Assembly (NCBI RefSeq): GCF_037893015.1
Contig: NC_133662.1
Span: 201,387,050 to 201,451,049 of the forward strand
DNA from: Macrotis lagotis
Taxonomy: Eukaryota; Chordata; Mammalia; Peramelemorphia; Peramelidae
Reading direction: 5' to 3'
Length of the DNA: 64,000 bases
Shown here piece by piece: positions 53,987 to 63,975 of this stretch (within the stretch, counting starts at the first letter, position 1; every line of letters begins with the position of its first letter). The notes beneath the pieces are model-generated. The model searched no databases, had not been told where the DNA came from, and saw nothing but the letters and a program-made list of their open reading frames with translations. The translations under genes were made by a program, and so were the position numbers.

Positions 53987-54654
53987 AAATAGGTTATCTT
54001 ATACAAAGACGCAGTCTGAAATCCAAGTGAAAGCTGTGGTAAGTAACCAAGCCCACTTCTTATTTAACTGCAACTGTGGTCTGGACTTCAGGCCACAGTG
54101 ATCATTCCCTCCAACAAGCTCCTATCACAAGTATTTCTTTCTCCATTCATTAACATTTAGTAAACATATCCTATATTATTTATATATTAATTTAAATAAT
54201 CTTTCTCTCCAAAGAAAATGGCAAGTACCTTTAGAGTAAAGACCATGTCAATAAACACATGCATGGACCCTGGACCATGTGCCAGAATACTCTAAGGTGA
54301 ACATGATTATTGATTCTTCTTTTTCTCCATTAGAAAAAAAATTTTGTTTTGGGAGTTCAGCTTTCCTGAGACTATTCTTTTTTCAAACCTTAAGTTATTA
54401 TTAATTTCTTTGTCAAAATTTCATTTCCCTCAGGGAAGAGTTAAGGGAAAGGCTTACTTCAAGGTATGTTGGCAGACCTAGGGCATGATCAGTGTATGCC
54501 TATAATTTCATATTGTCTATAATTCATTGTCCAATACTCTGAAAAGGAAAGCACCAAATCTGTCATGTGTCTGGTACTGTGCAAGCATTTTTCATATATG
54601 ACTTCATTTGATCCTTAGAATGACTCTGGGAGATAGGTGCTGTTAATGTACCCA

Positions 54655-55570
54655 TTTGGGTTAGCTAGGTGGCACAATGGATAGAAAACTGGGCCTGGAC
54701 TCAGGAAGACTCCTCTTCCTAACTTCAAATCCGGTCTCAGACATTTACTAATTGTATGACTCTGGGCAAGTCATTTAAGCCTAATTGTCTGTTTTCTCAT
54801 CTGTAAAATGAACTGGAGAAGAAAATGGCAATAATTTTTCCAAGAAAACCCCAAATGGATTTTTAAAAGATAAAATGGGTAATTTAATTTGCATTAAATT
54901 AAAAGGTTTGGCACCATCAAAATTCTTGAAGTTAAAATGAGAAGAAAAGAAACTGGGTGGGGGGAGTGTTTGGAGTTTCTCTGATAAGGTCTCATTCTTT
55001 TAATGATGTATTTATTTCCACATTATTACAATAATCTTGTAAAAATGAACATAAGCCTCCCCAGAATTCCCCCCTCCCAAAGATAGAGAAACCTCAAGAG
55101 AAATGAAGTGAGGGAAAAAGTGTACTTTAGTCTGTGTTCAGATACCATCATCTCTGTCTCTGGGTTGGGTTGCATCCTTTTTCATAAGTCCATCAGAGAT
55201 GTTGCTTCAATATTCCACCCCCCACTTGCTATTTAACTAGATTTCACTCCATTCTATTCCTCCCTACTCCCATTTATTCTATTCTTTCTCTCCTTTCACC
55301 CTGTACCTCCTCTGAAGTATGTTGTATCAGAATACCCTTTCCCATGATCTTCCCTCACTTCTATCACCTACTTCCCCCTCCCCTCATCCACCTCAGTTTT
55401 TCTGTGGGTTGTTCCCCCTCTAAAATTTGGTTAGAGTTATAATTTAATGTCTTTTGGAGTTCTGGGGGGAAGAGTTCCTCGGAATTCCTGCCTTCATGCC
55501 ACCATCTTGGTTCTGCCCACCCAAATGGGCTTTTGAAGAGTCAAACACAACTGAAAAATAATTGGAAAAC
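54655..55570 (+). repeat. CORE/WSINE-type SINE inside MIR, itself split
   Basis: Head 'gttagctaggtggcacaatg', 'ctcatctgtaaaatgaactg', 'ccaagaaaaccccaaatgg' at 54839-54858. It continues at 55521 with 'ccaaatgggcttttgaagag' and 'tcaaacacaactgaaaa'. The 8-bp target 'ccaaatgg' is duplicated (54851-54858, 55521-55528). Confidence 0.8.
54859..55520 (-). mobile_element. 662-bp L1-related insertion, inner layer of nest
   Basis: Bounded by the 8-bp 'ccaaatgg' duplication. The left 150 bp resemble sense L1 ORF2 ('ttaaaaggtttggcaccatc', 'ctctgataaggtctcattct'). The rest reads as minus-strand L1-like sequence ending 'ccaccatcttggttctgccc', whose complement 'agaaccaagatggtgg' looks like an L1 5' start. 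A rearranged or inverted L1 is likeliest; a non-autonomous composite is possible. Confidence 0.45.
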
Positions 55571-56452
55571 AGCAAAATTATTTCCATTTTACAGTTGAGA
55601 GACTTGAGGCAAACATAGGTTAAGTGACTTATCTAGGGTATCTCAAGCTATATTCAAACATTCAGACTCCAGATTCAGCACTCTATTCAATGCATCACCT
55701 AGTTGGAGCTTGATAAATGCTGGCTATTAAGAAAGATAAAATCACTTGGTGATTTTGGTCTTCCCTCCTGCCTAATTTATCCTTTAGCAGGCTACCTCTA
55801 AGAATATCACCTCACCTAAATCATACCTTGCCAAAGGATGACTCAGGGCAACTATAATCCCAAATAAAACATCAGAGTATGAGTTTGTGAATCATGGTGT
55901 TATCTGTGCTGTCAGATTGGTGATATTCATCCTCCTGTTATATCTAAACTGGTTCTTCTGAAATCATTCCAGTCATGAATTTTCTTTTCAATGTATAGTA
56001 AAACTGTCCAAGAAATTCAATAATTCTTCAGATTTTCATGGCAAAGCTACCCCCCCGCCACCTTGTTTGTTTGTTTTCACACACCATAGCTATAGACACA
56101 TATGGAGGTCCTATGAGCCCGAAAGAGACATCCTGGGGAAAGATCCTAGGAGTTCTCTTCCTTGCTGTTTCACAGAATTATAAGATTGGAAGAACAAATA
56201 GATATCTTCCAGTTCACTTTTCTGCTGCATTTACTATCTGACATCCTTTAGATCTTCAAATTTAATCTAAATTCCTTTTGAGATAGGTTGTACATATTTG
56301 CTCTTATTTCATTTACCGTGCTGCCAGCATTTAGCATTGTATCTGACTTACAGTAACATCAGTTCCTTGTGGCCATGAGGTTTCATGACATACTGAAATT
56401 TGTGATTTAAAGTGGCAAGAGTAACTTTGGTTACTTAGTGAATTCCTCATGA

Positions 56453-56562
56453 AGAGAGATATTCAAGAAGATATTGGATGATTGTCAGGGATATTATGAG
56501 AAGTATTTTTGCATTGTCTAACAAGTTGGACTAGATTGCCTCTACAATGCTTTACAACTCCA
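56453..56562 (+). repeat. CR1/L3-like LINE 3'-end fragment
   Basis: 'gagagatattcaagaagata', 'gtcagggatattatgagaag', 'aagttggactagattgcctc' match the amniote CR1/L3 terminal region. Confidence 0.5.
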
Positions 56563-56648
56563 TATTCTTTGATTTTGCGTCATTTTTCCCCATGTTGAGG
56601 ATGGAATGTCAATTCCATAAGGACATGCTAGAACTAACTTGTACAGCC

Positions 56649-56748
56649 NNNNNNNNNNNNNNNNNNNNNNNNNNNNNNNNNNNNNNNNNNNNNNNNNNNN
56701 NNNNNNNNNNNNNNNNNNNNNNNNNNNNNNNNNNNNNNNNNNNNNNNN
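56649..56748. other. Assembly gap (100 N)
   Basis: Exactly 100 undetermined bases, a standard placeholder for a gap of unknown size. A SINE begins right after it, lacking its tail, so the gap probably hides a T-run or a microsatellite. Confidence 0.99.
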
Positions 56749-56893
56749 GGTTTTAGCAAGGCAAATGGGGTTAAGTGGCTTGCCCAAGGCCACCCAGCTA
56801 GGTAATTATTAAGTGTCTGAGACCGGATTTGCACCCAGGTACTCCTGACTCCAGGGCCAGTGCTCTATCCACTGTGCCACCTAGCTGCCCCTG
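56749..56893 (-). repeat. Marsupial tRNA-derived SINE at gap edge
   Basis: Antisense body from 'gcaaggcaaatggggttaag' to 'gtgccacctagctgcccc'. Its A-tail side is in the gap. Confidence 0.95.
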
Positions 56894-56905
56894 CTCCTAT
56901 ACTTT

Positions 56906-57056
56906 TTTATTGCCTTTTTTTGGTAAGGCAAGGGGGTTAAGTGACTTGCTCAAGATCATACAGCTAGGTGATTATTAAATGTCTGAGACTGGATTTGAAC
57001 TCTGATCTTCCTGACTCCAGGGCTGGTGCACTATCCACTTCACCACCTAGCTGCTC
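56906..57056 (-). repeat. Marsupial tRNA-derived SINE (diverged), tandem to previous
   Basis: T-run, 'ggtaaggcaagggggttaag', 'tcaccacctagctgctcc'. It is older than its neighbour and in the same orientation, 13 bp apart. Confidence 0.92.
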
Positions 57057-57064
57057 CACTCCCC

Positions 57065-58155
57065 ATACTTTTTAGCCCATGATGTTTTCAGCCATGTTAT
57101 CAAACACCTTCACTGAGGATGAACTTGTTCCCAAGGTCAGCTACCACACTTATGGCAAATTCTTCAACTTGAAAAGGCTACAAGCCAAGACCAAAATGGA
57201 GGGAAGGTTCGTGCCTGATCTTCTCTTTGCAGATGATTGTACCTCAGTGTGGTCTCTGAAGCTGAGATGCAGCAAAGTATGAATCATTTCTCTGTGGTTT
57301 GTGCTAATTTTGGTCTAACAAGTAATAGCAAGAAAACACAGGTGCTCCATCAGCCAGCACCACACCATCCATATATGGAACCATCGATTACAGCAAATGG
57401 AGAAGTTCTGAGTATTGTGGACCTTTGCAGTGTCCTTTCCCAGGAGGTACACATTGACAATAGATTGACACTGGCATTGCCAGAGCTAGCTCAATATTTG
57501 AGAGAATCTGAAAGTAAGTGTGGGAGAGAAGAAGTATTAGACAAAACAGCTGATGTGCTGCCTTAATTTCTATAGCTCTTTGAAACCTGGACAGTCTACC
57601 AACATCATGTCAAGAAACTGATGAAGATCACCTGGCAGAAGATACCAGACATAAAGGTTCTTTCTTCAGTTAAACTATCTAACATTCCAACATTACTACA
57701 GAAAGCGCAACTAAGATGGGCAGGGCATGTTCTTAGAATGCCAGATGTATGCTTGCCAAAAAGACTATTTTATGGAGTATTCACATAGGGCAAGAGCTCA
57801 CAAGGGGATCAGAAGAAGTGACACTGGGACACCCTGAAGGTCTCATTGAAGAACTTTAGAATTGATTGTACATCATGGGAGACACTGGCACAGGACGGCC
57901 CAGCATGGTGGTGTGCCCTCATCAGTGAGGGGGCTGTGCTCTATGAGGAAGGCAGAATGGAAGCAACTCAAAGGAAATGTGACATCCATGAGTTTAGAGT
58001 AAACACCCCAGGTGTTCACATGGATTATTTGTGCCCGACCTGTGAGAGAGCATTCCGAGCCTGTGTTTATTTGATCAGCCACAGTTGGACACACTATAAT
58101 TTGTCTTAAACATAATGGTGTCCTTTTGTTTTTCTTCAATAAGAAGAACAAGAAC
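57065..58155 (+). pseudogene. RTE-type LINE, C-terminal RT region with zinc-finger-like end
   Basis: Fragments of a non-LTR retrotransposon protein in order. The RT motif LLFADDC is at about 57220-57240 (FADD box). It is followed by TSNSKKTQVLHQPAPHHPY and TANGEVLSIVD (57330-57420), then in another frame LRWAGHVLRMPD (57712-57747), WETLAQDG (57871-57895), and a terminal CPTC with two later His (58032-58105), a C2H2-like finger. The same order is known from animal endonuclease-RT LINEs with a C-terminal finger. Frame changes and stops show it is dead. The 3' end lies near 58155; the upstream endonuclease is missing. Confidence 0.8.
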
Positions 58156-58189
58156 TAACCAGCCATTTACTTATTTATGTTCATGTTGC

Positions 58190-58300
58190 TGAATGTAAGC
58201 CCTTTGAAGGCTGATGTGACCTCAAGTTTGTGTTTGTATCTCTAACACCTGGAATAATGTCTGGCACATCACCAGTGTTTTAAAAGAGGGCTTGTTTGAT
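58190..58300 (+). repeat. L2 LINE 3'-end fragment
   Basis: 'gtaagccctttgaaggctga', 'gtatctctaacacctggaat', 'aatgtctggcacatcacca'. Confidence 0.7.
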
Positions 58301-58324
58301 ATAGGAAACCATTAAAGGTGAGAG

Positions 58325-58490
58325 AGTGTGGGGGAGTATTTAGTGGTGAGGATCTAAAGTCAGAAGACAGATTTGAATTCTGGTTCCCATACTTCCTTTT
58401 GATCATGGTCACATCTATTCACCTCTTGAGTCCTTAAGTTTCCTCATATATAGAATGTGGGGCTTAAACCAAATGATGTCTGTATTTTTC
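58325..58490 (+). repeat. MIR SINE
   Basis: 'gtggtgaggatctaaagtca', 'gacagatttgaattctggtt', 'gtttcctcatatatagaatg'. Confidence 0.6.
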
Positions 58491-58639
58491 TATTCTCCTC
58501 CCTACCTCTTCACTGAATTAAAACTAATTATGATACTACAGGTATGAAAGACATCCTAATATTCATACTGAGTATCTCTAAAGAGGGAAGTTATATTGAT
58601 GACACTGCATTACTATGGCATTCACTGCCCATGGTTCTG

Positions 58640-58885
58640 CCAGGTCAGTAGCATTGGATTAAATATTGCATATTGGGGATTAAAGTATAAGAATACTGGA
58701 AAGATAGGAGGGGGCAGGTTATGAAGGAATCAGAATGCCAAATAGAGCATTTTGCATTTGTTCCTATGGCAATAGGGAGTCACTGGAGTTTATTGAGTAG
58801 GAGGATACTTTAGGAAAATCACTTTAATGGCTAAATGGAGGGTGGATTGGAATGGAGTAACTTGAGGCTGGCAGACCCAACACCT
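58640..58885 (-). repeat. L2 LINE ORF2 C-terminal fragment, left arm of inverted pair
   Basis: 'caggttatgaaggaatcaga', 'gagtcactggagtttattga', 'ggtggattggaatggagtaa'. It is antisense and abuts a sense L2 piece covering the same part of the element. Confidence 0.75.
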
Positions 58886-58889
58886 TTCT

Positions 58890-59175
58890 CCTTTATTCCT
58901 TATCTCATAAGTCCATCACTTTATTTCAGGCCCTTATCAATCCTCTCCTGAATGATTACAATCATCTTCTACGAGTTTTCCTGCCTCAAGTCTCTCCAAT
59001 TCCAATCTGTCCTTCATGCAGCTGTCAAAGTTATTTTCCAAAGCATTTTTTTTGTCACCTCAATATCATTAAACCCTAGTGGCTCCCAATTACTCCCAGG
59101 ATCAAATATAAACTTGTCTATTTGGTATTTAGAGCTTCTTACAACCTACTTCTGATCTCCTTCTCTCCAGACCTC
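58890..59175 (+). repeat. L2 LINE ORF2 C-terminal fragment, right arm of inverted pair
   Basis: 'ctcaagtctctccaattcca', 'gcagctgtcaaagttatttt', 'cccaggatcaaatataaact', 'gagcttcttacaacctac'. One frame reads WLPITPRIKYKLVYLVFRA, the L2 block usually WLPI.SRIKYKLL.L.FKAL. Confidence 0.75.
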
Positions 59176-59204
59176 TAATAACTAATCCTATTGTATCAAA
59201 GGTC

Positions 59205-59670
59205 ACTAGGTGTACCAGCATCCTGAAGGAATGATTCACATTTTAGGAGATCCTGGCATAACTGATAAAGCACAAAGGTCCTGGGTTTGGGAAGAGACAT
59301 CCCTCCTGACATGATCTCCTGGACACACCTCCTAATAGATGTGTTTGATAATCAGGTCCCATCCCAAGTTAAAGACTACTCCCTTCCTTAGATGAACAAG
59401 CCAGATTTTCAGATTCCATCTTCTGGTAGTGGAATGTATAAAATCCCCTTTTCAAAACCGTATCTTTGGAAGTTTGGCTCTTTTGTCACACTGCTTCCCC
59501 CTCCCCCACACTAGTCTGTGTAATCATAGAGCTTAGAGAATACATGAATTTAAGAGTATATGTTCACCTAATTCTATTTTGCTCTTCCTTTAGGCCAAAT
59601 CCTGGAGGTTAAGTTTGTGCTTTATTAGAATAAACTCTGAGGGTTAGTCCATATTTAATCTAATTATTTT
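59205..59670 (+). repeat. Possible LTR-like fossil (low confidence)
   Basis: Unassigned 460 bp with a promoter-like TATAAAA near 59439 and an AATAAA near 59629, a spacing seen in solo LTRs. No family is recognised, I see no convincing end repeats or target duplication, and there is no internal coding region. It looks old and may not be an LTR at all. Confidence 0.25.
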
Positions 59671-59736
59671 TAAGGCAAAATTCAGTGAGATTACTCTCCT
59701 CACATGATTAAGTAGCTTAGCCCTTAATGTTTAAAG

Positions 59737-59872
59737 GGGCAGCTAGACGAACAGTGGAAAGAGCCCTCGTCCTGGAGGGAGGAGGGCCTGAGTTCAAATT
59801 TGAACTTGGCTACTTGACACTTATAAGCTGTGTGACCCTGGGTAAGTCACTTAGCCCCCATTGCCTCACAAA
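59737..59872 (+). repeat. Marsupial tRNA-derived SINE (diverged)
   Basis: 'ggggcagctagacgaacagt', 'ctgagttcaaatttgaactt', 'tgtgtgaccctgggtaagtc'. No A-tail is kept. Confidence 0.85.
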
Positions 59873-59974
59873 ATCCCATTATTGAGTCCCTTTTATGGAT
59901 CAACAATCAGCTTCTTTTGCCTAGAATAAGATAGAAGACTATTCACATCCTATCATGACTGACTCACAGGATTT

Positions 59975-60140
59975 GAGATTTGGAAGAAGTGGAAAGCGCC
60001 TCAGAGGTTATCTAATCCAAACCTCTCATTTCATGGATGAAGAAATTGAGGCTCTGAAGACGTCACACAGGTAATAAGCATCAGAAGCAAGCCCTTTGAC
60101 TCCAAAGCCAATATTCTTTACAATTTGCCATGCTACTCTT
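59975..60140 (-). repeat. MIR-family SINE, antisense
   Basis: 'agaggttatctaatccaaac', 'catggatgaagaaattgagg', 'gactccaaagccaatattct'. Confidence 0.65.
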
Positions 60141-60390
60141 AGGGGCCATCTAAGTGACACAGTAATAGAATTCTAGTCTGCAGTCAAGAAGACCCGGGTT
60201 CAAATGCTGTCTCAGACATTTAGTAGCCGGATTACCCTGGAAAAGTCATTTCACCTCCTTTGCTTCAGTTTCTTCTTTTATAAAATGAACAGAAACCACT
60301 TCAATATCTTTGCCAAGAAAACCAAGGAAGACTATAGTCCATAGGATCACCACGAGTTGAGTTGGACATAACTGAACAACAAAAGGGATT
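60141..60390 (+). repeat. CORE/WSINE-type marsupial SINE
   Basis: 'ggggccatctaagtgacaca', 'gggttcaaatgctgtctcag', 'tttcttcttttataaaatga', 'cttcaatatctttgccaaga', end 'gttggacataactgaacaac'. Confidence 0.85.
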
Positions 60391-60407
60391 TGATAAATGC
60401 TTATTCT

Positions 60408-60562
60408 TTTTTTAAAGGTATTTTTTTGCAAGGCAAATGGGGTTAAGTGGCTTGGCCAAGGCCACACAGCTAGGTAATTATTAAGTGTCTGAGACTGGAT
60501 TCGAACCCAGGTACTCCTGACTCCAGGGCCGGTGCTTTATCCACTGCGCCACCTAGCCACCC
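60408..60562 (-). repeat. Marsupial tRNA-derived SINE
   Basis: T-run, 'gcaaggcaaatggggttaag', head 'gcgccacctagccaccca'. Target duplication 'gataaatgcttatt' at 60392-60405 and 60564-60577. Confidence 0.96.
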
Positions 60563-60624
60563 AGATAAATGCTTATTCTATTCCCCCCCCCCCCACTCCA
60601 GCCTCCAAACCTGTTAATACACAA

Positions 60625-60835
60625 TGAATAAATAGTCACATTTCTATAGTGCTTCACAGTTTGCAAGTGCTTTCAGTCCTGTTGGGGATAAGTAATACAA
60701 ATAGGATTTTTCCCCATTTTCCAAATCAGGCTTAAAGATATTAAATGATGAGCTTGCAATCCTGCAACAAATATCAGAGTCAGAATTCAAACCCTTAATC
60801 TCCTGAGGCCAACCAAGACCAGTTGTCTTTCTGAG
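60625..60835 (-). repeat. MIR SINE, antisense
   Basis: 'atagtgcttcacagtttgca', 'aggatttttccccattttcc', 'agagtcagaattcaaaccct'. Confidence 0.65.
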
Positions 60836-60894
60836 TATTTATCATTAGAGATATTTCAGTATGTTCCCCTGAACAAAAGAAGAGGAATGAAGGA

Positions 60895-60919
60895 AAAAGA
60901 AGAAGAAGAAGAAGTAGTG

Positions 60920-60980
<61 letters not shown>

Positions 60981-61036
60981 AAGAAGAAGAAGAAGAAGAA
61001 GAAGAAGAAGAAGAAGAAGAAGAAGAAGAAGAAGAA
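60895..61036. repeat. Compound trinucleotide repeat (GAA)n-(GTA)n-(GAA)n
   Basis: About 140 bases in three blocks: GAA units (60898-60916), GTA/TAG units (60917-60980), then GAA units again (60981-61036). The reading phase is kept across both junctions. Confidence 0.97.
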
Positions 61037-61384
61037 AATAAGTAGATTCCCCTCCACCTTCATTTAGTATTTAAGAAATGACCATCACTCCACTGAAGCG
61101 GACCTTATTACCCAGTTGGCAGTGTTGGGTCCCCACAAGGCACTGAGGATATGTAAGTATTAATGAAGAATAATCTGCTACCACTTTGATTTCCCAAACA
61201 CCTCCTGGGGAAAACATTTGTTAGATACAGATTAATTTAGTGACCCACAGAGGCTGATATAACCCAAATAGCAGGCTCCAAAAATGATACAGAGGGAAAG
61301 AAACCTACAAATCTTTCTGTCTTTGAAAATTTAGGTCTGAAATTTAAAGATAACTTTAAAAAGGCAAAGAAAATTGAATAAATA

Positions 61385-61582
61385 TCATAAACTCATTTTA
61401 TCCTGCTATGAAAATTACTTTTACTACAACTTATTGAAACACAGGATTTAGAACTGGAAACTTTAGGGATCATTTTACAGATGATTAAATAGAGGGCCAG
61501 AGAGGTCTACTCTATGACTTGGCCAAGTTGGCAATCTTATAGTCCCTTCTCTATCTCTCATCTCTGTGTTTTGCATTGACTG
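61385..61582. repeat. Local duplicate, copy 1 (partner 62338-62545)
   Basis: Collinear with 62338-62545 from 'tcataaactcatttta' through a MIR-type module to 'tgttttgcattgactg'. About 80-85 percent by eye with several indels. Confidence 0.8.
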
Positions 61583-61689
61583 CCCTTGTTTCTTTCAGGA
61601 TTCTGTAAAGTCACTGCTTTCTTTTACATGAAAGATTTCTCTCATTGCAAGGGTCCTTCTCCCCTCTCCCCCAATCTATCTTGCATTTA

Positions 61690-61842
61690 TTTATATGCAT
61701 ACACACACATTGGCTTTCCTCCCCTCTGCCCTATTCTCATGTCCCTTAGACTGAGTTTCCTGAGGTCAGGAGTTACTGATTTTTTCTTCCCCAGAGTTGG
61801 CATAATTGTTGCTTAATAAATATTTTTAATTGATTAATAACA
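61690..61842 (+). repeat. L2 LINE 3'-end fragment
   Basis: 'gtcccttagactgagtttcc', 'gttggcataattgttgctta', 'ataaatatttttaattgatt'. Confidence 0.6.
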
Positions 61843-62337
61843 GTGATTTTACCAAAATACACATAAGTAAAAACAGTCAGGATTGGAATTCAGGTTCTCT
61901 GACATCAAATCAGTATATTTTCTACATAATTTGTAAGAAATATTATTAGTTCATGCTTTTAAAAATGAACCTGTCCTTTTGTTCTTATGGTGATATACTG
62001 GTAGTAGAATAATTGAAATAGAGAAATTTAGTATCTCAGACTTGCAAGGGACCTCAAAGTTTATCTACTCTTAACTCCTTTCTTAAAGCAGAAGTCTTCC
62101 ATATCTCGGAGAAAGTGGTCAACCAGCTTCAGTCTGAAGACTACTTATGTCAAGTCTGCCTCCTTGTGGCTTCTTTAGCTCCACCCTCTGAGACTAAATT
62201 CACTTCTTTCTATACTGATGACTCTTCAAATTAAAAACCAATCTCTAACTGCAGAGACTTAGAGGTATAGAGAAGGTCTTACAGGAGAGAGCAATGTATT
62301 GAATTTCTTATATTTCTTATATTCTTTATAATGAATT

Positions 62338-62545
62338 TCATAAACTCATTTTATGCTGCTGTGAAAATTATTTTGATTACAAATTTATGGAAACACAGGA
62401 TTTAGAGTTGGAAGCAACTTTAGGGATGATCTAATTTCCCTCATTTTAGAGATGATGAAACTGAGTCCCAGAGAGGTCTGCTCTATGACACAGCCATTCT
62501 TATAGTCCCTTCTCTATCTCTCTTCTCTGTGTTTTGCATTGACTG
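62338..62545. repeat. Local duplicate, copy 2 (partner 61385-61582)
   Basis: See partner. This copy keeps a fuller MIR-type module ('gagttggaagcaactttagg', 'gatgatgaaactgagtccca'). Confidence 0.8.
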
Positions 62546-62779
62546 TGCATTGAATATGAAGTTTTTTTATAAGGCAAAAACAAGAATACTTATCCTCCAG
62601 TTAGTCCTCATTTGAAGCTCTGATTTTAAAGAGCTCACTCCTTTGTACAATAAGGAACATTTATCACTATTTATCCTAATATTTTAATAATTTCACTAAC
62701 ATTTGTCTTTCTCCTACATGAGCTTCCATGATGCTATTCAATAATATATTCAACTTTGTATTTTATGTATTGTATTTAC

Positions 62780-62930
62780 AAGGTTTATGGAAAGAATGTT
62801 AGAGGATATTGAAACCAACCTGTGTTTTTACAGATATGGAAATGGAGGCCCAGAGAGGAGAAGAGATTTGTCTAACATACATAACCCAGGTCCTTTGATT
62901 CAAAATCCACTCAATTCTATTCTAGTTGAG
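62780..62930 (-). repeat. MIR-type fragment
   Basis: 'acagatatggaaatggaggc', 'ccagagaggagaagagattt', 'ttgattcaaaatccactcaa'. Confidence 0.5.
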
Positions 62931-63349
62931 TATGTGTAAAAATTCAGCTTTTTCATCAAGTTTCTTCCAAGGTAAAGGCTGATTTACCTTCAATATACTG
63001 TTACTTTCCTTATTTTAAGAGAAATCATAGGATTTTAATGTTGAAGGAGTACTTGATATCATCCAGTAGCTCAACCTTCATTTTATAGATGAGAAACATG
63101 GTATAAATGATACTTCATTCCCAAAGCTTCATAAGAAATACACAGACAAGATTTGTCTTTGAAAGACCCAGTCCTGTCTGAATATGGAAAAAATGTCAAG
63201 TTCCATTCAAAACATATAGAATATAAACATAGTTTAAAAAAGTCAATTGCTGATAGAAACATGCAACACAATATACATATCACATAACACTGTGCAATGT
63301 TCTCATGCTCCTATCATGGAAATAGCATTGTCTGGTAGGTTGTTAAGGG

Positions 63350-63640
63350 CATTTAAAACTCAGCAGAGGAATTTCTCATAGTGGCAATTGGGAACCACTG
63401 AAGTTTATTGAATAGGGGGTAACATAGTCAGATCTGTGCTTAGGGAAAATCTTTTGTCAGTTATATGGAAGATTTACTAGGGTGAGCAGAGGCTTAAGGA
63501 GGGAAGGTTTGAAGGCTATTGCCATAACTAAGTGAGAGATGATGTGGGCATTTTAGGTAGAGAGAAGGCATCGTATGTAAGAGATGTTGCTCAGATGCTG
63601 TGTATTAAGCAGAAAAAATAGACTGCACGTTTCATTCTTC
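63350..63640 (-). repeat. L2 LINE ORF2 C-terminal fragment
   Basis: 'ggcaattgggaaccactgaa', 'gtaacatagtcagatctgtg', 'gaaggctattgccataacta', 'atgtaagagatgttgctcag'. Confidence 0.7.
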
Positions 63641-63774
63641 TACCAGTTACTTTGACCTATGTAGTTATAGACAGATGGGGAATCTTTGTTGGTCTTTGAG
63701 ACCTCATTTATGTGCAAACAAGTTTAATTGCAGGTTCAGATAATCTCTGAATGGAATAAAGTTATTATCAAATT

Positions 63775-63935
63775 AGATAATCAAAGAATTGTAGATTTAG
63801 AGTAGAAAGAAAAGTTGGAGTTCACCTGGTCCTACCTCCTCTTTTTGAAGATGAGACAGCAGAAACTCAATGAGGGGAAATGACTGTGAGGTCATATAGT
63901 TGGGAAATAGTGGCTGGGGAGAGGGGAAGGGGAGA
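63775..63935 (-). repeat. MIR-type fragment
   Basis: 'aattgtagatttagagtaga', 'cacctggtcctacctcctct', 'gaagatgagacagcagaaac', 'gaaatgactgtgaggtcata'. Confidence 0.5.
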
Positions 63936-63975
63936 TGAATTATTGTTTTAGTTTATTTGTTAAAATTATGTTTCT

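Larger units (their letters stand above)
54555..55715 (-). repeat. MIR SINE, antisense, split by nested insertions
   Basis: The MIR runs 54555-54654 ('catttgatccttagaatgac', 'gggagataggtgctgttaat') and resumes at about 55572-55712 ('ttccattttacagttgagag', 'gacttgaggcaaacatagg', 'gtgacttatctagggtatct'). About 915 bp of younger material lies between. Confidence 0.75.

Noticed and set aside
56542-56834. Open frames spanning the N gap
   Set aside because: They are open only because undetermined bases cannot contain stops.
60845-61063. Frame with long Phe and Tyr runs
   Set aside because: Purely the complement of the trinucleotide repeat at 60895-61036.
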